From: an uncultured Prevotellaceae bacterium
GTDB taxonomy: Bacteria; Bacteroidota; Bacteroidia; Bacteroidales; Bacteroidaceae
NCBI GenBank assembly: GCA_902800585.1
Contig: CADCEW010000014.1
Location: 1 to 42,781 of the forward strand
Direction of reading: 5' to 3'
Length of the DNA stretch: 42,781 nucleotides
A program made the position numbers and the translations under genes. The stretch's first letter is position 1. Every line of letters begins with the position of its first letter. The notes beneath the pieces are model-generated. The model made no database searches and was not told where the DNA came from. It saw only the letters and a program-made list of their open reading frames with translations. Below, one piece after another: positions 32,557-40,543 of this stretch.

Positions 32557-35013
32557 ATGGCAAAGAAAAAGAAGACAAGTACAGCCTCCTCCACCTCATT
32601 TAAAGAGGCATTAGGCATAGACAAGATATTCCACAACGAGCGATTGAATTTCTTTTTGGGATTCATGCTGTTGTTCATAGCTGGTTATCTGGTCTGGGCT
32701 TTTATCTCCTATCTTTCGACAGGAGCAGCCGACCAGAGCATGATAGAATCACCTCGTGACGGTGAAATCCTGAACCAACACGGAGAGTTCCAGAATGCCT
32801 GTGGCTCATTAGGAGCCAAAAGTGCCTGGTTCTTCATCAAACGTTGCTTCGGATTACCTGCTTTTCTTATTCCCATCTTCATCCTTCTGCTATCAGTTAA
32901 TCTGATGAGAGCCTACAAGGTAGGACTGTTGAAATGGTTCTTATGTCTGGGAATCATCATGATTTGGTCATCCGTCACGTTTGCCAAATTCCTGAATCCC
33001 CTGTTTCATGCGTCCCATTTTAATCCTGGTGGTGACTATGGACAAGCTACATGCGAACTGATAGAAGGACTGATAGGTTCGCCTGGTTTGATTTTCCTGT
33101 TAGCCGTATCTGCCGTTGCCTTCCTGATTTATCTCAGTACGGAGACGATTTTCTGGATTCGTAAGATATTCAATCCTTTGCGTTACCTAAAGAAGATACC
33201 GATGGAGATCCATATCGGCAGAGGTGATGCTGAGGAAAACAAGGAAGAGGACGAGACGTTAGAAGACCCCGAAGTCTTTGACGATCCGCAGGAACAAGTC
33301 GTTGAGTTTGACGACGAGAAAGAGAAAGAAGAGCCGATACCGCCTGTTATCGTGAAAGAAGAGACCGTCATGGCTGATGATATAAAGCCTGTTGAAGACG
33401 AAAACTCCGGACTTAAAATGATTGTTGACACAGGTATGAAGGAGGAAACCGCCGATGGTGACGACCTGGTAGGCGAATATGGTGATATCTCTACACCTTA
33501 TGATCCTAAGCGTGACTTGGAGAACTACCACTATCCCACCCTCGACCTATTGAAGAAATACGATGATGACGGCAAGCCTTATATCGATATGGCGGAGCAG
33601 ACTGCCAATAAGAATCGTATCGTTGAAGTGTTGAGAAACTTCGGTGTGGAGATCAGTAGCATCAAGGCAACCGTCGGTCCGACGATTACGCTTTACGAAA
33701 TCACACCTGCTCCAGGTGTCCGTATCTCCCGTATCCGTAACTTGGAAGATGATATTGCCCTGAGTCTTTCGGCATTAGGTATTCGTATCATCGCCCCGAT
33801 ACCAGGAAAAGGTACGATTGGTATTGAGGTTCCGAATGCGAAGCCTACGACAGTTTCGATGGAATCTATCCTGAACTCCAAGAAATTCCAGGAGACAACG
33901 ATGGACCTTCCTTGTGCTGTTGGTAAGACTATTACCAACGAAGTCTTTATGTTCGACCTTGCCAAAGCGCCCCACTTGCTCGTTGCAGGTGCTACAGGTC
34001 AGGGTAAGTCTGTCGGTTTGAATGCCATCATCACCTCCTTATTATATAAGAAGCACCCTGCCGAGTTGAAGATTGTACTGGTAGACCCGAAGAAAGTAGA
34101 ATTCAGTGTCTACTCCACGATAGAGAAACACTTCTTGGCAAAGGTTCCCGACGAAGAGGCTGACCCTATCATCACAGATGTCACAAAGGTGGTACGCACC
34201 CTCAATTCTCTCTGTAAGGAGATGGATACCCGTTACGACCTGTTGAAGATTGCACAGGCTCGTAATATCAAGGAATATAATAAGAAGTTCATCGACCGCC
34301 AGTTGAATCCCAAGAACGGTCATAAATACATGCCGTATATCGTGGTTGTCATTGACGAGTTCGGTGACTTGATTATGACGGCAGGCAAGGAAGTCGAGTT
34401 ACCTATCGCACGTATCGCCCAGTTAGCGCGTGCCGTCGGTATCCACATGATTATTGCAACCCAGCGTCCTACGACGAATATCATCACAGGTACCATCAAG
34501 GCAAACTTCCCAAGTCGTATTGCATTCCGTGTGGGAGCCATGATTGATTCACGTACGATTCTCGACCGTCCGGGTGCCCAGCAGTTGATAGGACGAGGCG
34601 ATATGTTGTATTTGAATGGCGGAGAACCCGTCCGTGTACAGTGCGCCTTTGTTGATACCCCAGAGGTGGAGCGCATCAATCAGTTTATTGCCAAGCAACA
34701 CAGCTATCCCACAGCCTTTGAATTACCTGAGCCTGATATGCCCGACGACAATATGGGTGAGGCAGCTGATGTGGATATGCAGCATCTTGACCCGATGTTT
34801 GAGGATGCCGCCCGACTGATTGTCGTTAACCAAAGTGGTTCCACGAGCCTTATTCAGCGTAAGTTTGCCATTGGTTACAACCGTGCAGGTCGACTGATGG
34901 ATCAGTTGGAGATGGCAGGTGTGGTAGGTCCTGCTCATGGAGCGAAGCCTCGTGAAGTATTGATTCAGGATGAAATGAGTTTAGAGAATCTGTTATCCCA
35001 ATGGAAAAGATAA
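32557..35013 (+). CDS. ftsK: DNA translocase FtsK/SpoIIIE
   Basis: The septal motor that pumps chromosome ends during division. The start MAKKKKTST gives 818 residues; 78 in-frame codons upstream look like non-coding sequence containing the promoter. Four hydrophobic segments fill about residues 35-200. An acidic linker (residues about 225-280, e.g. EENKEEDETLEDPE) follows. The motor has Walker A GATGQGKS (478-485), VVVIDEFGDL and TQRPTTNIITGTIKANFPSR. The C-terminal gamma domain (FAIGYNRAGRLMDQLEMAGVVG) binds KOPS-like DNA signals. Its 3' end overlaps the LolA-like gene by 13 bp. Confidence 0.96.
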   Translation: MAKKKKTSTASSTSFKEALGIDKIFHNERLNFFLGFMLLFIAGYLVWAFISYLSTGAADQSMIESPRDGEILNQHGEFQNACGSLGAKSAWFFIKRCFGLPAFLIPIFILLLSVNLMRAYKVGLLKWFLCLGIIMIWSSVTFAKFLNPLFHASHFNPGGDYGQATCELIEGLIGSPGLIFLLAVSAVAFLIYLSTETIFWIRKIFNPLRYLKKIPMEIHIGRGDAEENKEEDETLEDPEVFDDPQEQVVEFDDEKEKEEPIPPVIVKEETVMADDIKPVEDENSGLKMIVDTGMKEETADGDDLVGEYGDISTPYDPKRDLENYHYPTLDLLKKYDDDGKPYIDMAEQTANKNRIVEVLRNFGVEISSIKATVGPTITLYEITPAPGVRISRIRNLEDDIALSLSALGIRIIAPIPGKGTIGIEVPNAKPTTVSMESILNSKKFQETTMDLPCAVGKTITNEVFMFDLAKAPHLLVAGATGQGKSVGLNAIITSLLYKKHPAELKIVLVDPKKVEFSVYSTIEKHFLAKVPDEEADPIITDVTKVVRTLNSLCKEMDTRYDLLKIAQARNIKEYNKKFIDRQLNPKNGHKYMPYIVVVIDEFGDLIMTAGKEVELPIARIAQLARAVGIHMIIATQRPTTNIITGTIKANFPSRIAFRVGAMIDSRTILDRPGAQQLIGRGDMLYLNGGEPVRVQCAFVDTPEVERINQFIAKQHSYPTAFELPEPDMPDDNMGEAADVDMQHLDPMFEDAARLIVVNQSGSTSLIQRKFAIGYNRAGRLMDQLEMAGVVGPAHGAKPREVLIQDEMSLENLLSQWKR

Positions 35014-35603
35014 GATTGATGCTATTCGGAATGCTGTTCTTTGTCACAGCATCCTACGGACAGACAGCGAAATCCGTGCTGGACAAGACGGCAAGTGTTG
35101 TCTCTAATAAAGGTGGTGTCACGGCCTCTTTTACTATCAGCAGCAAGCAATATGGTAATTCGACGGGGACGATTTCCGTCAAAGGCAAGAAGTTCTATGC
35201 CAACTCTTCTGCCGGCATCGTGTGGTTTGACGGTCAGACACAATGGACTTATGTCAAGCAAAACGAGGAGGTGAACGTCTGTAACCCTACTCCTGCCGAC
35301 CTGCAGGCTATTAATCCCTATAACTTTATCTATATGTATAAGAAGGGATACAACGCCACAATGACGACGAATACCCCTAATTACGTAGTCACCCTGAAAG
35401 CCACGAACAAGAATAGCGGTATTCAGGAGATGGTGATTACCATTAATAAACAGTCGTATGTGCCTTCCCAGATCAGGATGTTGCAAGGCAAACAATGGAC
35501 GTTCATCCAAGTGTCAAACTTTAAGAAGGCAAACCTTTCCGACAGCATCTTCCGTTTTAATCCGAAAGCATATCCAAATGCTGAGATCATAGACCTCAGA
35601 TAG
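35001..35603 (+). CDS. LolA-like outer-membrane lipoprotein carrier
   Basis: A 200-residue protein with signal peptide MEKIRLMLFGMLFFVTASYGQ. The mature part has the LolA pattern of alternating beta strands: GGVTASFTISSKQYGNSTG, KGKKFYANSSAGIVWFDGQTQW and YVKQNEEVNVCNPT. LolA shuttles lipoproteins from inner to outer membrane across the periplasm. It overlaps the end of ftsK, so the start is coupled to it; this ftsK-lolA adjacency occurs in many Bacteroidetes and in E. coli. I leave the symbol blank since paralogues exist. Confidence 0.88.
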   Translation: MEKIRLMLFGMLFFVTASYGQTAKSVLDKTASVVSNKGGVTASFTISSKQYGNSTGTISVKGKKFYANSSAGIVWFDGQTQWTYVKQNEEVNVCNPTPADLQAINPYNFIYMYKKGYNATMTTNTPNYVVTLKATNKNSGIQEMVITINKQSYVPSQIRMLQGKQWTFIQVSNFKKANLSDSIFRFNPKAYPNAEIIDLR

Positions 35604-35627
35604 TTGAAAGTTTATAGTTGATAGATA

Positions 35628-37121
35628 ATGAATAAGATACAACTTTTCTTCCTGTTGAGGAAGAACACCAAACTTAGTGAGAAGCGTCTCCCGATGTTTG
35701 AGGCAAACCAGTACGGTAAGTTCTTTGCTTATTTAGGCGTAGCCTTTTTCCTTGTGTATTTCTTTGGCATCGGCACCTTCTTAGGATGGATTGCTGTCAA
35801 GGAGGATGAGTATCAGTTGATAACCTATGTCCTTCCTTTCATCCTGACCATGGATTTCTTCATGCGGTTCATGTCGCAACAGACCCCCGTCATGCTTGTC
35901 AAGCCCTATCTAATGATGCCTATCAGTAAATACACTGCCATCGACTTCTTCCTGGTATCACAACTCTTCAGCGCCAACAACCTCATCTGGATGTCGTTGT
36001 TTGTGCCCTATACCTTCATCTGCGTCTGCGGCAATATGACACTTCTGCAAGGATTGGGCTTGCTGTTACTCCTGTATTTGATGATACTCGTCAACAGTCA
36101 ATGGTATCTGTTGGTACGTACCTTAATCAACAAGAGCATGTTCTGGTGGGCATTACCACTCGTCCTCTACGGTTCTATGGTGGCTCCTTTCTTCCTGTTG
36201 TCCGACAAGTCTTCAGAGAAATTCTTCGATCAGATATTCGATTTCATCGGAGAATATGCCTTCACCTGGTATGCTTTCATCCTTTTTGCCGTCCTTTTCA
36301 TCGTCTTGTTTATGATTAACCGTAAACTCCAGATGCGGTTTATCTATGATGAGATCTCCAAGCATGAGAAGACCAACATGAAACATGTCTCTGAGTTTTC
36401 GGCGCTCAACCGATTCGGACAGATTGGCGAATACCTCAAACTGGAAATCAAGAGTACGATGCGTAACAAAGCCATCCGTACCCGTTTCATACAGGGAGTT
36501 GTTGTCATCACCATGCTCTCACTGCTCATTGCCTATACCGATACCTATACTGGAGGCTTTGCCCGTAACATGTGGTGCCTCTATTGTTTCGTATTCTTTG
36601 GGGCTGTCAACCTTGTTAAGGTAATGGGACCAGAAGGAAACTACATCGATTTACTGATGGTTCATGAGGAGAATATCCTCACTCTGTTACGCGCCAAGTA
36701 TTATTTCTACTGTGCCATCGTGCTGTTACCGTTCCTGTTGCTGTTGCCCCCTATCATTTCCGGCAAGTTCTCGCTGCTGATGATTCTTGCCTATCTGCTG
36801 ATTACTACAGGACCGGAGTATTGTCTGCTTTTCCAATTGGCTATCTGGAATAATCAGACGTTACCTTTGAATGACAAGATAACAGGAAAGAATCAATTTG
36901 AGAACAAACTCCAACTAATCATCGAACTCATCGTTTTCTTCGTTCCTGTCCTCCTCGTATTGATACTTCAGACGCTCTTCAGCGATACCGTTGCATATAT
37001 TGTCATGATTGTGATCGGTCTCGCCTTCACGTTAGCGGAACCTTATTGGATGCGTAACATCTACCAACGTATGATGAAACGCCGCTACCAGAACCTTGAT
37101 GGATTCCACACCACCCGATGA
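35628..37121 (+). CDS. DUF5687 family multi-spanning membrane protein
   Basis: A 497-residue polytopic inner-membrane protein with about a dozen hydrophobic segments. It starts MNKIQLFFLLRKNTKLSEK and has EANQYGKFFAYLGVAFFLV, typical of the Bacteroidetes DUF5687 family, which usually acts as the permease of an ABC exporter with a separate ATPase gene next to it. No ATPase lies beside it here: lolA is upstream and rlmH overlaps its stop by 4 bp. The only spare ATPase in the window is the degenerate one at 19626. Confidence 0.85.
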   Translation: MNKIQLFFLLRKNTKLSEKRLPMFEANQYGKFFAYLGVAFFLVYFFGIGTFLGWIAVKEDEYQLITYVLPFILTMDFFMRFMSQQTPVMLVKPYLMMPISKYTAIDFFLVSQLFSANNLIWMSLFVPYTFICVCGNMTLLQGLGLLLLLYLMILVNSQWYLLVRTLINKSMFWWALPLVLYGSMVAPFFLLSDKSSEKFFDQIFDFIGEYAFTWYAFILFAVLFIVLFMINRKLQMRFIYDEISKHEKTNMKHVSEFSALNRFGQIGEYLKLEIKSTMRNKAIRTRFIQGVVVITMLSLLIAYTDTYTGGFARNMWCLYCFVFFGAVNLVKVMGPEGNYIDLLMVHEENILTLLRAKYYFYCAIVLLPFLLLLPPIISGKFSLLMILAYLLITTGPEYCLLFQLAIWNNQTLPLNDKITGKNQFENKLQLIIELIVFFVPVLLVLILQTLFSDTVAYIVMIVIGLAFTLAEPYWMRNIYQRMMKRRYQNLDGFHTTR

Positions 37122-37588
37122 AAACGATTCTGATTCAGGTCGGTAAGACGATCAACAAACATTTTGTTGCTGGCATTAATGACTATGTCGAGCGCATCAG
37201 TCACTATATGCCCTTTGAGGTCGTCACCATTCCTGAACTCAAAAACACGAAGAATCTCTCGGAAGAACAACAGAAGGAAGCAGAAGGTGAACTGATTCTC
37301 CGTCAGTTGCAACCCTCTGATACGGTTATCTTGCTCGACGAGCACGGCAAGGAATATCGCAGCATCGAGTTTGCCCGTTGGTTGGAACAGAAACGTAATA
37401 CCGCCCGTCGACTCGTCTTTATTATTGGCGGTCCTTATGGTTTCTCCCCTGCTGTCTATGCAAGAGCTAACGAACAACTCTCCCTTTCCAAGATGACATT
37501 CTCGCATCAGATGATACGCCTCACCTTTACCGAACAGGTGTATCGCGCCTGTACGATTATCAAAGGTGAGCCCTATCACCACGAGTGA
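37118..37588 (+). CDS. rlmH: 23S rRNA (pseudouridine-1915-N3)-methyltransferase
   Basis: A SPOUT methyltransferase acting on pseudouridine 1915 in helix 69. The N-terminus MKTILIQVGKTINKHF, the middle LLDEHGKEYRSIEFARWL and the knot VFIIGGPYGFSPAVYARAN are conserved, and LSLSKMTFSHQMIRLTFTEQVYRA ends the domain. At 156 residues the length is exactly that of RlmH. The start is coupled to the DUF5687 gene by ATGA. It is the last gene of the ftsK run. Confidence 0.96.
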   Translation: MKTILIQVGKTINKHFVAGINDYVERISHYMPFEVVTIPELKNTKNLSEEQQKEAEGELILRQLQPSDTVILLDEHGKEYRSIEFARWLEQKRNTARRLVFIIGGPYGFSPAVYARANEQLSLSKMTFSHQMIRLTFTEQVYRACTIIKGEPYHHE

Positions 37589-37676
37589 TTGTCAAGAAAA
37601 CTTGTCGAAAATTGTGTATGAGTTTTAGTGGCTTCTGGAAATTTTAGAGGTTCCAAAACGCTTGTTTTGAGCAAAA

Positions 37677-37786
37677 AAGGAGTTTGGACGTACTTTTCTA
37701 CCCGTTTGTAACGTTCAAACTACCCGAAAAGTAGTCTCTTTCTACTTGAAAACTGCATCTTTTCTATACGAAAATAGGGGCAAAAA
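37677..37786. repeat. 22-bp-period array, reverse orientation to the one at 28019
   Basis: Units begin at 37677, 37699, 37721, 37743 and 37765. The middle three start TACCC, TACCC and TACTT, and three units end in TTTC. Reverse-complemented, 37720-37766 lines up with 28006-28052: both begin TAGAAAAGATGC, then have TTTTC, AGAAAG/CGAAAG and ACTTTT in the same order. Confidence 0.65.
37691..37733. repeat. Interrupted palindrome
   Basis: Outer arms TACTTTTC/GAAAAGTA (37691-37698, 37726-37733) and inner arms GTTTG/CAAAC (37704-37708, 37716-37720) flank a centre with AACGTT. The 5-base TACCC between the arms appears on both sides as the same strand, so it does not pair. The spacing falls on the 22-bp period of the array. 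Confidence 0.75.
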
Positions 37787-38025
37787 CAATACTTTTTTAA
37801 TCGTTTTTGCTCACTATTTTTCGTAAAATTTGTTCCGTTCACTGATAACTCCCTATGTATGAACCGCTTACTCCAATGCCTCTATTTTGGCTTATTTGGA
37901 GCCTCTTTCGTCTTTCTCCTCTAAGATCCTGTTCTACAGAAGCACTTTGTCTGAATTATTCAATCAAAGTTAGTTGAAAGGAAGTATTATTAGTGTTGTT
38001 AATTATCTATAAAATGATGAAGATT

Positions 38026-38059
38026 TTTGTCATTGTTTAAAAAATAAACATTATCTTTA
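38026..38059 (+). promoter_or_regulatory. Possible promoter of the LRR gene
   Basis: TTTG (38026-38029) is 22 bp before TATCTTTA (38052-38059), which matches TAnnTTTG except the last base. The leader would be about 55 nt. Confidence 0.35.
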
Positions 38060-38119
38060 TACCAACTTTTTCAGAATATTGCGTGAATACATATTTTTAT
38101 ATTAATAACTAAATAATTA

Positions 38120-39352
38120 ATGTCTATGAAAAGAAAACTACTCAAATTAACTTTCGCGCTATTCGCTACAATGGTGTGTTCGAGTGTGAATGCCACAACA
38201 ACCAGTGGAACGTGGGGAGACAACATCACATGGACTTTGGATAATGGCGTATTAACCTTATCTGGTACAGGTGCAATGTATGACTCGGGACATTATGACA
38301 ATGAATTCACATGGGGGACGTACGCTAATGAAATCACCAGTGTGGTGATTGAAGAAGGTATCACAACTATTGCCACAATGGCATTTGAGATGTATGAAGG
38401 GTTAATATCAATCTCTATTCCCAGTAGTGTAACAACCATCGGCGAAATGTCTTTTGAGGGATGTACTAATTTGACTACGGTTACAATCTCAGAAGGTGTA
38501 ATAACTATTGGAGCTACGGCATTTGACGGCTGTACATCAATCACGACCATTACTATTCCTTCCAGTGTTACAACTATCGTTTCTGGAGCATTTGCTGGTT
38601 GTAATGGTATAACAGATGTGTACTGCTATGCAGACCCATCAAACCTTACATGGACTATGGATGAATGGTTTGCGGATTTCAAGGATGAACAAGGAACAAA
38701 CTTTCATGTTGCGGATGAGTCTGCTTGGCCCAGGACAAACACAGATGATTCATTCTATTATCTTGGACAGCGAGTAACCTTTGAAGAAGACTTAGCAAAT
38801 ATTTCAGCAACACCCGTAGAAGAATACCATTGGGCAACCTTCTATGACGCTGATAAGAAATACGAAGTAGACGCAAATACTACGATATACAAGGCAAGTG
38901 TTACAGAAGACCCCAAAGTAATCATAACGGCTATCGAGGGGAATAATATCATACCTGCAGGAACTGCCGTTATATTGAAGTCTACAGGCGTTCCCGTTTT
39001 GACAGAAACAACGACGGAAAGTACAGGCGACTATAGTGAAAATGCTTTACAGGGTAGTAACGGCACCATAGACACCGATGCAAACCGTATTTACTGCCTC
39101 GCCTATATGAACGATAAACTTGCATTCTACAAAGTTAATGGTGGCGTATCCGTTCCCGCTGGAAAGGCTTATCTGCATTTAGATGCAGGAGCTCGCGGAT
39201 TCTATGATATTGAAGAAGACGGCACGACAGCGATTAAGAATATAAAGGTCGGTAAGGAAGATAATATCTACTACGACTTGCAAGGTCGTCGCGTGCTTTA
39301 TCCTAAGAAAGGATTGTATATCTTGAATGGTAAAAAGGTCATTACTAAATAA
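38120..39352 (+). CDS. Secreted BspA-type leucine-rich repeat protein
   Basis: A signal peptide (core KLTFALFATMVCSSVNA) precedes a surface protein. A second ATG at 38126 (MKRKLLK) is an equally good start. Residues about 70-165 are LRR_5 (BspA/TpLRR) repeats with pattern I-P-S-S-V-T-T-I-G-x-x-A-F-x-G-C-T (SIPSSVTTIGEMSFEGC, TISEGVITIGATAFDGC, TIPSSVTTIVSGAFAGC). A beta-rich region follows. The C-terminus (IYYDLQGRRVLYPKKGLYI, then LNGKKVITK) is the tail common on secreted Prevotella proteins. BspA relatives bind host matrix proteins or other bacteria. The small peptide gene follows at 13 bp. Confidence 0.9.
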   Translation: MSMKRKLLKLTFALFATMVCSSVNATTTSGTWGDNITWTLDNGVLTLSGTGAMYDSGHYDNEFTWGTYANEITSVVIEEGITTIATMAFEMYEGLISISIPSSVTTIGEMSFEGCTNLTTVTISEGVITIGATAFDGCTSITTITIPSSVTTIVSGAFAGCNGITDVYCYADPSNLTWTMDEWFADFKDEQGTNFHVADESAWPRTNTDDSFYYLGQRVTFEEDLANISATPVEEYHWATFYDADKKYEVDANTTIYKASVTEDPKVIITAIEGNNIIPAGTAVILKSTGVPVLTETTTESTGDYSENALQGSNGTIDTDANRIYCLAYMNDKLAFYKVNGGVSVPAGKAYLHLDAGARGFYDIEEDGTTAIKNIKVGKEDNIYYDLQGRRVLYPKKGLYILNGKKVITK

Positions 39353-39358
39353 GGAGGA
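39353..39358 (+). promoter_or_regulatory. Strong Shine-Dalgarno site of the small peptide gene
   Basis: The sequence GGAGGA directly follows the LRR gene stop (TAAGGAGGA) and ends 6 bp before the ATG at 39365. Such a canonical site is uncommon in Bacteroidota and supports a real, well-translated small gene. Confidence 0.75.
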
Positions 39359-39364
39359 ATAGTT

Positions 39365-39493
39365 ATGAAGAAGAAATATATGATTCCAGAAACTGAAGTG
39401 GTAGAACTGGAGGAAAGGCTTCCGTTACTGGCAGGTAGTTTTGATGAAGAATTACAAGAAGAGCCTATTGTAGATCCATCTCTCATTATCTGA
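39365..39493 (+). CDS. 42-residue acidic peptide with LLAGS motif
   Basis: A short ORF encoding a basic N-terminal start MKKKYMIPETEVVELEERL, then LLAGSF at residues 21-26, and an acidic tail (DEELQEEPIVDPSLII). It has a strong ribosome-binding site, and its TGA stop overlaps the ATG of the following membrane protein (TGATG), so it is almost certainly translated. The MKK-x-Y-x-x-P-E start and LLAGS resemble many small Prevotella/Bacteroides ORFs I recall next to secreted-protein genes, but I cannot verify this here. It may be a precursor peptide cleaved after the small residues, or a free regulatory peptide. It has no hydrophobic segment. Confidence 0.7.
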   Translation: MKKKYMIPETEVVELEERLPLLAGSFDEELQEEPIVDPSLII

Positions 39494-40083
39494 TGGAAAA
39501 TCAACAAAATGAACTGGATATTATCACCCAAATCCGCGGTGAAGTAAGAGGTAATAGGGTGCCAACAGGCGAGAACTTGTTTCTTGCCTGGGGCTACCCT
39601 ACTGCTTTCTTCCTTATTGTGGAATTTGCTGCACTGATATTTTGGAACGAATTCTGGTGCGAATGGATATGGTTAGGTATTCCTTTAGTGGGTGCACCGT
39701 TAATGATGTACTTCTTACATAAGGATTATGAGCGCACAGGACGAAGGACACTCGACCAGAATGTAATCCTACAGATGTGGATATACATAGGGTTCGTCAG
39801 TTGTGTCGGCGGTACGACAATGGGATTTGCAGGCGTCTTCGAGATGCTCTACTGCACATTACAGGGGCTTCTCATCAGTATAGGTTGCTTGATGACAGGT
39901 CTTATCCTGCGCTTCCGCCCCAAGACAGTATGCGGTATCATCGGCACAGCAGTGACGTTCCTCGCTCTTTTCTTTCAGGGAGATCAATGGCCTTGGCAGT
40001 TGCTAATCGCAGCTGTTGTCACCATTATCACCTTGATTATCCCTGGACACATGTTCCGCAGATACGTAAAGCACTATAATTAA
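39493..40083 (+). CDS. Unknown multi-pass membrane protein
   Basis: A 196-residue protein with a cytosolic N-terminus (MENQQNELDIITQIRGEV) and about six hydrophobic segments, including FFLIVEFAALIFW, IWLGIPLVGAPLMMYFL, LLISIGCLMTGLIL and LLIAAVVTIITLIIPG. It is translationally coupled to the peptide gene by the TGATG overlap. A winged-helix regulator gene follows after a 125-bp gap with its own promoter. Membrane proteins of this type next to a HTH_34-like regulator are frequent in Bacteroidales. Its role is unknown. Confidence 0.78.
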   Translation: MENQQNELDIITQIRGEVRGNRVPTGENLFLAWGYPTAFFLIVEFAALIFWNEFWCEWIWLGIPLVGAPLMMYFLHKDYERTGRRTLDQNVILQMWIYIGFVSCVGGTTMGFAGVFEMLYCTLQGLLISIGCLMTGLILRFRPKTVCGIIGTAVTFLALFFQGDQWPWQLLIAAVVTIITLIIPGHMFRRYVKHYN

Positions 40084-40151
40084 TAATATCTCTTCACACG
40101 TTATTAACCTGGAAAGATTGTTAAAAGGGTGATAGAATACATCGTTTTTAT

Positions 40152-40182
40152 TTTGCGGCTAAGAATACTTTTTGTAGTTTTG
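40152..40182 (+). promoter_or_regulatory. Promoter of the winged-helix regulator
   Basis: TTTG (40152-40155) is 19 bp before TAGTTTTG (40175-40182), a full Bacteroidota-type match, 26 bp upstream of the ATG. The regulator can thus be expressed independently of the membrane protein gene. Confidence 0.65.
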
Positions 40183-40208
40183 CAGCAAAATAAGACGATG
40201 TTTTCTTT

Positions 40209-40541
40209 ATGTCATTTAAGTTTGCTGTTATCAATCCGTTACTTCACAACGAACTGCGTTTGAAGATTATGGTGGCACTCGACAGTCTGGAGAGTGCTGG
40301 CTTCGTGTATCTCTGTGAGATTACTGACTCTACAAGAGGTAATCTCAGCGTACAGATCAAGACATTACAGGAGGCAGGCTATCTAGAAGTAAGCAAGAGC
40401 GGACTGGGTCGTCTTTCACATACCGTATGTCGTATCACACAAAAAGGACGTGAAGCACTTCGTTCATACGAACAAGGACTGCGTCATCTCTTTACTGAAG
40501 GTGTTCCTTTGCAAGAGGAAGAACAGCAAAAGGAAGCGTAA
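40209..40541 (+). CDS. Winged-helix transcriptional regulator
   Basis: A 110-residue DNA-binding protein. NPLLHNELRLKIMVALDS is the entry helix, CEITDSTRGNLSVQIKTLQEAGYLEVSKS is the helix-turn-helix with recognition helix and wing start, and LSHTVCRITQKGREALRSYE is the wing and final helix. This is the MarR/PadR-like HTH_34 pattern. It probably controls itself and the membrane protein gene 125 bp upstream, by analogy with similar pairs. Its end is 2 bp from the end of the convergent feoAB gene, with no room for a terminator. Confidence 0.88.
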   Translation: MSFKFAVINPLLHNELRLKIMVALDSLESAGFVYLCEITDSTRGNLSVQIKTLQEAGYLEVSKSGLGRLSHTVCRITQKGREALRSYEQGLRHLFTEGVPLQEEEQQKEA

Positions 40542-40543
40542 TC

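Larger units (their letters stand above)
37589..38119. other. Repeat-bearing gap between rlmH and the LRR gene
   Basis: This 531-bp stretch has no supported ORF. Its first 200 bp hold a 22-bp-period array with an embedded imperfect palindrome, followed at 37801-37833 by one more copy, here on the plus strand, of the TTTTTGCTCAC...TTTCGTA promoter-like module. The last 150 bp are AT-rich and hold the likely LRR gene promoter. Confidence 0.75.

Noticed and set aside
37652-37669. Terminator after rlmH (CAAAAC-GCTT-GTTTTG)
   Set aside because: The stem is short and almost entirely A-T, and no T-run follows on the plus strand.
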